Shown here piece by piece: positions 7,301 through 14,330 of a DNA stretch of 14,330 bases. A program made the position numbers and the translations under genes. Position 1 is the first letter of the stretch; every line of letters begins with the position of its first letter. Source of the stretch: Calditrichota bacterium (GTDB taxonomy: Bacteria; Zixibacteria; MSB-5A5; GN15; FEB-12); assembly GCA_030641085.1 (NCBI GenBank), contig DAOWIC010000168.1:1-14330 (forward strand), given 5' to 3'. Under the pieces are notes generated by a model. The model had not been told where the DNA came from. It made no database searches and saw only the letters and a list, made by a program, of their open reading frames with translations.

Positions 7301-8098
7301 CTATTTAGCCTTGCCGGCATCGCCAGCCTTGCCAGCCTTGCCAGCCTTGCCGGTATCGCCAGCCTTGCCAGCCTTGCCGGCATCGCCAGCCTTGCCAGCC
7401 TTGCCAGCCTTGCCAGCCTCACCAGCCTCGCCAGCCTCGCCACCTTCAGCCTTTTCGCCCTCACCCTCGGCGAGAGCGCCTTCTTCGCCTTCGGCAGCGG
7501 CTTCGGCCTCGGCCTCTTCTTCAGCCGTGGCATCAGCCTTCACAACCGTCGGAGCCGAAACAACAACGATCGTACGCTCTTCTTCGGTAAGAATCTTGAT
7601 ATCAGGTAGATCAAGATCGCTGACGTGAACCGACTCGCCGATGTTTAGTTCGGAGACGTCGACCTCGACCTGATCGGGAATCTGGGTCGGCAGGCACAAG
7701 ACTTCGAGTTCGCGCAGAACCGTCTGCAGAATACCGCCCTCGGTCTTAACACCTTCAGCCTCACCAATAAACCGGATCGGCACTTTCAGATGCATCGCCT
7801 TGGTCATACTTATCGCGTGAAAGTCAATATGGATTACGTCGCTGGTAACCGGATCGCGTTGAAGATCACGGATGATAACCTTGTTGCTTTTGCCGTTCAC
7901 TTGCAGGGTGATAATGGCGCTGGTGCCGCCGGCTTCTTTGATGGCAGCACGAAACGCCTTCAAGTCGACCTCGATCGAAATCGGATCCATCTCCGGACCG
8001 TACACCACGGCGGGGATTTTACCGGCCATTCGGCTCTGACGAGCGGGGCCTTTGCCGAACGACTCGCGCTGTGACACGGCAATGGTTACTTCTTTCAT
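7301..8098 (-). CDS. rplY: Ribosomal protein L25 / CTC (TL5 type) with collagen-like C-terminal tail
   Basis: L25/CTC binds 5S rRNA in the central protuberance of the large ribosomal subunit. The 265-residue product has the N-terminal L25 domain (about 1-93; RESFGKGPARQSRMAGKIPAVVYG) and the C-terminal TL5 beta domain (about 97-183; 'LNIGESVHVSDLDLP'), as in longer bacterial CTC proteins. After residue 186 comes an Ala/Glu-rich acidic linker. Residues 220-264 are 15 uninterrupted Gly-X-Y triplets (GEA, GKA, GDA, GDT), with a final Lys. Such a tail is not part of the normal family. The start ATG follows GGAGGA (8116-8111) with a long spacing of about 12 bases, and the N-terminus fits the family. 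The gene lies 44 bases downstream of prs, a common pairing, and is closed by a terminator. Confidence 0.94.
   Translation of the reverse strand: MKEVTIAVSQRESFGKGPARQSRMAGKIPAVVYGPEMDPISIEVDLKAFRAAIKEAGGTSAIITLQVNGKSNKVIIRDLQRDPVTSDVIHIDFHAISMTKAMHLKVPIRFIGEAEGVKTEGGILQTVLRELEVLCLPTQIPDQVEVDVSELNIGESVHVSDLDLPDIKILTEEERTIVVVSAPTVVKADATAEEEAEAEAAAEGEEGALAEGEGEKAEGGEAGEAGEAGKAGKAGKAGDAGKAGKAGDTGKAGKAGKAGDAGKAK
7307..7441 (-). repeat. Tandem 9-base repeat tract coding Gly-X-Y triplets in rplY
   Basis: Degenerate 9-base units of the kind GCCAGCCTT (plus strand) repeat across 135 bases. On the coding strand they give 15 triplets, mostly Gly-Lys-Ala with interspersed Gly-Glu-Ala and Gly-Asp-Ala. 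All three frames on both strands are open through the tract, which explains several long shadow frames here. Such tracts are prone to slippage, so copy number may vary between strains or be misassembled. Confidence 0.85.
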
Positions 8099-8142
8099 TT
8101 TCTCTTCGTATCCTCCAAAAAGTTGTTTTCGATCAATCTATA

Positions 8143-9102
8143 TCAAACGACTTCCGGCTGATCCTCAAACAGCGAGGAAACAGACTCTTCATCAAATATT
8201 CTCAACATCGCCTCGCCGATCAGCTCGGAGCAGGTCAGAATCTCAAACTTGTCCGACAGGTGGCGCTCGCCCTGATCGATCGAGTCGGAAATAATCATCT
8301 TTTTGATCTCGGAGTGATCGATCCGTTCAATCGCCTCACCCGACAGCACACCGTGAGTACAGGCGGCGTAAATTTCCAGTGCCCCGCTGTGTTTGAGGAA
8401 ATCGGCGGCCTGACAGATAGAACCGCCGGTATCGACCATGTCGTCGCGAATCAAGATATTCCGCCCCTTGACATCGCCGATCAGGTTCATCACCTCCGAC
8501 ACGTTCGCTTGTGGTCGCCGCTTGTCGACAATGGCCAGATCGGCGCCCAGCTTGCGGGCAGTCGCCCGCGCCAGCTTGATTGAACCGACATCGGGAGAAA
8601 CCACGGTCAGGTTTTTCAGTCCCAGGGCGCCAATATGCTTGTTGAACATAACCGACGAGTACAGGTGGTCATGCGGCAGATCAAAAAAGCCCTGAATCTG
8701 GCTGGCATGCAGATCCATTGTAATTACTCGATCGGCTCCGGCTGTGGTGACCAGGTTGGCCACCAGCTTGGCCGTGATGGCTACTCGCGGGCGATCCTTG
8801 CGATCCTGCCGGGCATAACCGTAATACGGAATGACGGCGGTGATTCTCATCGCCGACGCACGCCGCGAGGCCTCGATAAGCATCAGCAGTTCCATCAGGT
8901 TTTCGGCCGGAGCGTTGGTAGGCTGGATAATAAAGAGATCCGCACCGCGGATGTTTTCATTTATCTGAACAAACACTTCCCCGTCTGAGAACCTGGTTAC
9001 CGTACAGTCGGTCAGTTTGGAACCGACATAGTCGGCGATCTTTTCGGCCAGCCTGCGATTGGAGGTTCCTGTAACAATCTTCAGTTCATCGCGTACTTGC
9101 AT
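8143..9102 (-). CDS. prs: Ribose-phosphate pyrophosphokinase (PRPP synthetase)
   Basis: Prs transfers pyrophosphate from ATP to ribose 5-phosphate to make PRPP for purine, pyrimidine, His, Trp and NAD synthesis in the cytoplasm. The 319-residue length is normal for class I enzymes. Visible motifs are RFSDGEVFVQINENIRG (38-53), the PYYGYARQDRK segment (92-102), VITMDLHASQIQGFF (126-140, metal-binding His132), the flexible catalytic loop KRRPQAN (194-200) and the PRPP-binding loop DDMVDTGGSI (220-229). The ATG at 9102 gives the expected N-terminus; its Shine-Dalgarno is weak (GAACGAGA just upstream). It is followed after 44 bases by rplY, forming a two-gene unit. It lies 83 bases downstream of tRNA-Gln, with a hairpin in between that may separate the two transcripts. 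Confidence 0.97.
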   Translation of the reverse strand: MQVRDELKIVTGTSNRRLAEKIADYVGSKLTDCTVTRFSDGEVFVQINENIRGADLFIIQPTNAPAENLMELLMLIEASRRASAMRITAVIPYYGYARQDRKDRPRVAITAKLVANLVTTAGADRVITMDLHASQIQGFFDLPHDHLYSSVMFNKHIGALGLKNLTVVSPDVGSIKLARATARKLGADLAIVDKRRPQANVSEVMNLIGDVKGRNILIRDDMVDTGGSICQAADFLKHSGALEIYAACTHGVLSGEAIERIDHSEIKKMIISDSIDQGERHLSDKFEILTCSELIGEAMLRIFDEESVSSLFEDQPEVV

Positions 9103-9128
9103 TCTCGTTCACTCATAGTCCGAAATTT

Positions 9129-9167
9129 AAACCTGCCTGAAGCGGCGCGCCGCCCCGAAGCAGGTTT
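9129..9167 (-). terminator. Hairpin between tRNA-Gln and prs
   Basis: AAACCTGC (9129-9136) pairs perfectly with GCAGGTTT (9160-9167), and a self-complementary GCGGCGCGCCGC core (9142-9153) sits inside. On the minus strand the structure is followed by AAATTT rather than a clean U-run. It probably ends or attenuates the ispE-spoVG-tRNA transcript before prs. A processing or leader structure for prs is the alternative. Confidence 0.45.
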
Positions 9168-9185
9168 ACATAGTCTCACACTTAC

Positions 9186-9257
9186 CTGGGGCGCCAGGAT
9201 TCGAACCTGGGAATGCCAGCTCCAAAGGCTGGTGTCTTACCGCTTGACGACGCCCCA
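9186..9257 (-). tRNA. tRNA-Gln (anticodon UUG)
   Basis: The minus strand folds as a 72-base tRNA without encoded CCA. It has acceptor arms TGGGGCG and CGCCCCA, a D-loop with AAGCGGTAAG, the anticodon stem-loop CCAGC-CTTTGGA-GCTGG with TTG at 34-36, and a T-arm CCAGGTTCGAATCCTGG. The discriminator base is G, as in bacterial tRNA-Gln, and the first acceptor pair is U-A. The whole sequence closely resembles E. coli tRNA-Gln. It starts only 23 bases after the spoVG stop, so it is likely part of the ispE-spoVG transcript and is released by processing. Confidence 0.97.
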
Positions 9258-9280
9258 ATTACTTTCTTGTCGAGCCACTG

Positions 9281-9544
9281 TCAGACCTGGGCCTTGACCA
9301 TAGCTTCGTAGGCCTCCAGTACCTTCTGCTCGATGTGTTCGCGCATCTCCTTATTGACCGGATGAGCAATATCCTGATAGGTACCATCAGGACGTTTGCG
9401 GCTTGGCATCGAGACGAAATATCCATCGTTGCCCTGAATAATCTTCATTCCGCGGATTACAAAGGCGTTGTCAAACGTCACATTTGCAAATCCCTTAAGC
9501 CGCTCCTCATCGCGCAAGGTTACCCGGATCTCAGTAATCTCCAC
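9281..9544 (-). CDS. spoVG: SpoVG family nucleic-acid-binding regulator
   Basis: This 87-residue protein matches SpoVG, a small site-specific DNA/RNA-binding regulator first known from sporulation and septation in Bacillus but present in many non-spore-formers. The conserved features are MEITEIRVTLRDEERLKGF, ANVTFDNAFVIRGMKII and FVSMPSRKRPDGTYQDIAHP (about residues 63-82), where the length is normal for the family. The start is a GTG at 9544, supported by GGGAGG (9555-9550) five bases upstream. It overlaps the 3' end of ispE by 14 bases in another frame, so translation is probably coupled. A role in sporulation is not implied here; regulation of envelope or other genes is the family's wider role. 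Confidence 0.95.
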   Translation of the reverse strand: MEITEIRVTLRDEERLKGFANVTFDNAFVIRGMKIIQGNDGYFVSMPSRKRPDGTYQDIAHPVNKEMREHIEQKVLEAYEAMVKAQV

Positions 9545-10454
9545 GGTCGCCTCCCTCTAAATGTTTGTCCTGTTCCGGCAGGGATATCGGCTTAACCGTA
9601 TGTATAAGCCATTCCCCCTGATTGAGAATCATGCGTTCTTTGATTTCAGGTTTCGTGCTAAATACGCCAAACAGCGTTGGACCGGATCCGCTCATCCGAG
9701 TTAGCAAAGCCCCGTTCCCGAGAAGCATCTGACGGATCCTATCGAGCACCGACAAGGATCCGGACAGAACTTCCTCGAAGTCGTTACCTGAAGAAATCAA
9801 AGAGCTTACGAACTCTTCAACCGTCCGGCAATTGTGTAAGTTATATTCAATCGTGGAGGTTGTCAAGCCTCTTTTAAGAGCCGCATACGCCTCGGCGGTC
9901 GAGATCTCCAGCGGCGGCGTCACCAAAACGAGAAAATAATCCGTCGGAAAATCGACTTCACTGATGATGTCCCCGCGTCCTTTCACCAAGACCTGGCCCG
10001 AACTGAAAAAAAAGGGCAGATCAGAGCCTATCTCCAGCCCAAGCGAGGATAATTCCGATTGACTTAATCCTAATTGGAATAACAGGTTACACGCCTTGAT
10101 CGTCGCTGCGGCATCCGAGGACCCGCCAGCCAGCCCGGCCGCCACCGGAATTTTCTTCTCAAGCGAAATCTCAAGCCCCTGCCTCAGATCAAAACGCCCT
10201 CGCATCAGTTGGTAGGCCCGGGCGATGAGATTATTGCCATCGAGCGGCACGTCCGGCCCGTCGGAAAGCTGTATTCTTACTCCCGGCGAATCGATCAATC
10301 TGATTTCGAGCCGGTCATAAAGCGAAACCGCCTGAAAAAGCGAATTGATATTGTGAAATCCGTCCGGCCGCTTGTTCAGCACCTGCAAAAACAGGTTCAC
10401 TTTGGCCGGCGTCTCCAAAATCGCATGTCGGCCTGAGATTTCCTTCACAAACAT
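9531..10454 (-). CDS. ispE: 4-(cytidine 5'-diphospho)-2-C-methyl-D-erythritol kinase
   Basis: IspE phosphorylates CDP-methylerythritol with ATP in the MEP pathway to isoprenoid precursors. The 307-residue protein is a GHMP kinase of normal length. Near the N-terminus is TPAKVNLFLQVLNKRPDGFH (15-34, catalytic Lys18). The ATP-binding glycine-rich loop is PVAAGLAGGSSDAAA (103-117). The catalytic Asp is in GSDLPFF (Asp145), and the third GHMP motif MSGSGPTLFG lies near residue 256. One residue of the usual GLGGGSS loop is Ala instead of Gly. The ATG at 10454 gives a family-like N-terminus, but the Shine-Dalgarno is weak. It heads the leftward ispE-spoVG-tRNA-Gln unit and is divergent from acnA. 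Confidence 0.95.
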   Translation of the reverse strand: MFVKEISGRHAILETPAKVNLFLQVLNKRPDGFHNINSLFQAVSLYDRLEIRLIDSPGVRIQLSDGPDVPLDGNNLIARAYQLMRGRFDLRQGLEISLEKKIPVAAGLAGGSSDAAATIKACNLLFQLGLSQSELSSLGLEIGSDLPFFFSSGQVLVKGRGDIISEVDFPTDYFLVLVTPPLEISTAEAYAALKRGLTTSTIEYNLHNCRTVEEFVSSLISSGNDFEEVLSGSLSVLDRIRQMLLGNGALLTRMSGSGPTLFGVFSTKPEIKERMILNQGEWLIHTVKPISLPEQDKHLEGGDRGDY

Positions 10455-10517
10455 GTCAGTTTCCGGTGTGATCGCGCCGGCAGCCCGGCAATGTATTAGG
10501 ATTTGTCAACCTGTTAT

Positions 10518-10545
10518 AACATAACTAATTCAGTGGCAGAGCCAA
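10518..10545 (-). promoter_or_regulatory. Weak candidate promoter for ispE
   Basis: On the minus strand TTGGCT (10545-10540), a 16-base spacer and TATGTT (10523-10518) lie about 64 bases upstream of ispE. Neighbouring TATAAC and TTGACA hexamers are not correctly spaced with each other. This is the best candidate I see, but it is poor. Confidence 0.25.
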
Positions 10546-10579
10546 AGAGAATATTCTGTTTCTCAACTGCCAACTATGC

Positions 10580-10608
10580 TTGAACTATACCCGTTTCTTT
10601 CATATAAT
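10580..10608 (+). promoter_or_regulatory. Near-consensus sigma-70-type promoter for acnA
   Basis: TTGAAC at 10580-10585, a 17-base spacer and a perfect TATAAT at 10603-10608 point to a start near 10615. This leaves a leader of about 47 bases that ends in a good Shine-Dalgarno, AAGGAG (10648-10653), eight bases before the acnA ATG. No clear operator repeat is visible around it. Confidence 0.7.
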
Positions 10609-10661
10609 GCGAGTCTATAATGTAATGATGAAGTGAAGGATTTTAGCAAGGAGCAGGTCAG

Positions 10662-13334
<2,673 letters not shown>

Positions 13335-13356
13335 GCCAGCCCCATTCTCAGGCACA

Positions 13357-13395
13357 AAAAACGAGGGTGAATCACCCGATTCACCCTCTTCCTAT
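13357..13395. terminator. Bidirectional terminator between acnA and the sorting-tail fragment
   Basis: A perfect 11-bp stem (GAGGGTGAATC at 13364-13374 with GATTCACCCTC at 13379-13389) has a 4-base loop. On the plus strand it is followed by TTCCTATAA for acnA. On the minus strand it is followed by a six-U tract (13362-13357), the stronger of the two tails, serving a leftward transcript from about 13.5-13.8 kb. Confidence 0.8.
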
Positions 13396-13532
13396 AATAG
13401 ACCCGTTCCGGGTGTAGAATCATACCTTCTAAGATCCTGCGTTAGATCTCAATTATGGCGTTTGGCCATTTCTCAAATCCACCCGGAAAAGGGATGTCAC
13501 CAAGCACTCACTAACTGATACGGCCCCCGATC

Positions 13533-13808
13533 CTATTTCATTAGCACCATTCGCTTGGTTTCGGAGAAATTTCCAGTCAGAATCCGGTAGAGGTAAACCC
13601 CTGAAGCAACCTCACTTCCGTACCGATCCAGCCCGTCCCACAGAACCGAATGCGTCCCGGCGGCCTGATTATAGGTTCCCAGATCGGCCACTCTCCGGCC
13701 CAGCAGGTCGCAAATGACCACCGAGACAGTCGCGCGCGTCGGCAGGGTGTAGCTGATAGTGGTCGTCGGATTGAACGGGTTGGGGTAATTCTGATGACAA
13801 TTAGCCGG
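13533..13808 (-). pseudogene. Orphan secretion/sorting tail (Por-secretion-tail / FlgD-like C-terminal domain), 5'-truncated
   Basis: On the minus strand 91 codons are open from just after an in-frame TGA (13811-13809) to the TAG at 13533. They encode HQNYPNPFNPTTTISYTLP, then ICDLLGRRVADLGTYNQAAG, HSVLWDGLDRYGSEVASGVY and a final YRILTGNFSETKRMVLMK. This is the roughly 80-residue C-terminal sorting domain (type IX secretion tail or FlgD-Ig-like) that normally ends large secreted proteins in FCB-group bacteria. Here it has no attached passenger: the frame is closed immediately upstream of the YPNPFNP motif. A GTG at 13721 could only start a partial domain. I read it as the surviving 3' end of a deleted or frameshifted gene. 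An alternative is that an upstream frameshift hides a longer gene, but no secreted body is recognisable in the 250 bases upstream. Confidence 0.75.
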
Positions 13809-13985
13809 TCAATGGACTATTTTTGCCCATGACCCGAATCGGGAGGCCCTATTTCGGGCGGAGGTTATCAAACAACGGGGCACGGTACGCCTTGCTGCAC
13901 GTATCGTTCCGCCACCTGACTCTCCCCCCCCCAACCCGTTGACACCAAAACAAATAACACTCGCAGTCTAATTCTATCTAAGTTA

Positions 13986-14013
13986 TTGACTTTTGGGGGC
14001 AATGCTCTTTATT
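13986..14013 (+). promoter_or_regulatory. Weak candidate promoter for gcvT
   Basis: TTGACT (13986-13991), a 16-base spacer and TTTATT (14008-14013) precede gcvT by about 46 bases. The -10 match is four of six. The 13810-14059 stretch upstream of gcvT otherwise shows only a nine-C run (13924-13932) and no gene. Confidence 0.3.
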
Positions 14014-14059
14014 GCATCCATGTTTTGATTGCTAACCTTCAATACGGTACGATACAACG

Positions 14060-14330
14060 ATGACAGATAATAACACCCCCATTAAGACCCCATTCTACGA
14101 TCACCATGTCGCCGCCGGCGGCAAGATGGTCAGCTTTGCCGGGTTTAATCTGCCGGTGCAGTACCCTAAAGGCATCCGCGCCGAACACCTGGCGGTAAGA
14201 AAAAACGTCGGCCTTTTCGACCTGACCCATATGGGCGAGTTCGAAGTTACCGGCAACGACGCCCTGGAATTTCTTCAGAAAACGACCACCAATAACGTGG
14301 CCGCTCTCGAGGTAGGCCAGATACAATATA
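14060..14330 (+). CDS. gcvT: Aminomethyltransferase (glycine cleavage T protein), N-terminal part; 3' end outside window
   Basis: The T protein takes the aminomethyl group from lipoylated H protein and gives methylene-tetrahydrofolate and ammonia. Ninety residues are visible before the window ends. They match the family start closely: TPFYDHHVAAGGKMVSFAGF, then LPVQYPKGIRAEHLAVRKNV, GLFDLTHMGEFEVTGNDALE and FLQKTTTNNVAALEVGQIQY. The frame stays open to base 14329, and the normal length of about 360-370 residues means roughly three quarters lie downstream. The ATG at 14060 is chosen because the next in-frame ATG is inside the conserved GKM motif. No good Shine-Dalgarno is seen. gcvH and gcvP genes may follow outside the window. 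Confidence 0.95.
   Translation, partial: MTDNNTPIKTPFYDHHVAAGGKMVSFAGFNLPVQYPKGIRAEHLAVRKNVGLFDLTHMGEFEVTGNDALEFLQKTTTNNVAALEVGQIQY

Noticed and set aside
7307..7441. CRISPR-like array
   Set aside because: The 9-base units are directly adjacent without spacers and are in-frame coding repeats of rplY.
7187..7609. Open frames with Leu-Ala-Ser or Leu-Pro-Ala repeats on the plus strand over rplY, and Arg-Leu-Ala repeats (6994-7533, minus)
   Set aside because: They are other-frame readings of the 9-base repeat tract that encodes the rplY tail. The L25 frame is supported by homology, and these are not.
14039..14326. 95-codon minus-strand open frame at the right edge
   Set aside because: It lies fully opposite the clear gcvT N-terminus and has no family features.

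Overview
The window reads as a chromosomal segment of a Gram-negative-type bacterium. Most of it is housekeeping genes. GC content is moderate to high, and codons often end in C or G. The 13.5-13.8 kb region encodes a secretion/sorting tail of the 'YPNPFNPTTTISY' type, which is typical of the Fibrobacteres-Chlorobi-Bacteroidetes (FCB) superphylum and related candidate phyla such as Zixibacteria, Latescibacteria and Marinimicrobia. Together with spoVG lying beside ispE, tRNA-Gln and prs, this suggests an uncultured FCB-group lineage. That placement is an inference from motifs; no taxonomic search was run.

Left part, plus strand (1-4580): the 3' end of a DUF4139 protein, a secreted TPR protein with its own candidate promoter and terminator, and the primosomal helicase gene priA, closed by a strong terminator. 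A 480-base gap follows. It holds a 15-base exact match to the Tn5/Nextera mosaic end, a candidate minus-strand small RNA ending in a U-tract, and the terminator of the next gene.

Middle part, minus strand (4921-10454): a secreted subtilisin-family protease with a full catalytic triad; a 437-base gap holding two terminator-like structures; then a compact block transcribed leftward in the order ispE, spoVG, tRNA-Gln(UUG), prs, rplY. ispE and spoVG overlap by 14 bases, and only 23 bases separate spoVG from the tRNA. The block combines isoprenoid precursor synthesis (IspE), a nucleic-acid-binding regulator (SpoVG), a tRNA, PRPP synthesis (Prs) and ribosomal protein L25/CTC. The L25 protein ends in an unusual collagen-like run of 15 Gly-X-Y triplets.

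Right part (10455-14330): a divergent intergenic region with a near-consensus sigma-70-type promoter drives acnA (aconitase A) on the plus strand. A bidirectional terminator separates it from a convergent 91-codon orphan sorting-tail fragment. The window ends inside gcvT, the aminomethyltransferase of the glycine cleavage system.

I see no defence system, CRISPR array, prophage or complete insertion sequence. The points most worth checking are the collagen-like tail on L25, the orphan secretion tail, the possible C-rich-loop small RNA near 4.7 kb, and the mosaic-end match beside it, which may be a library or assembly artefact.
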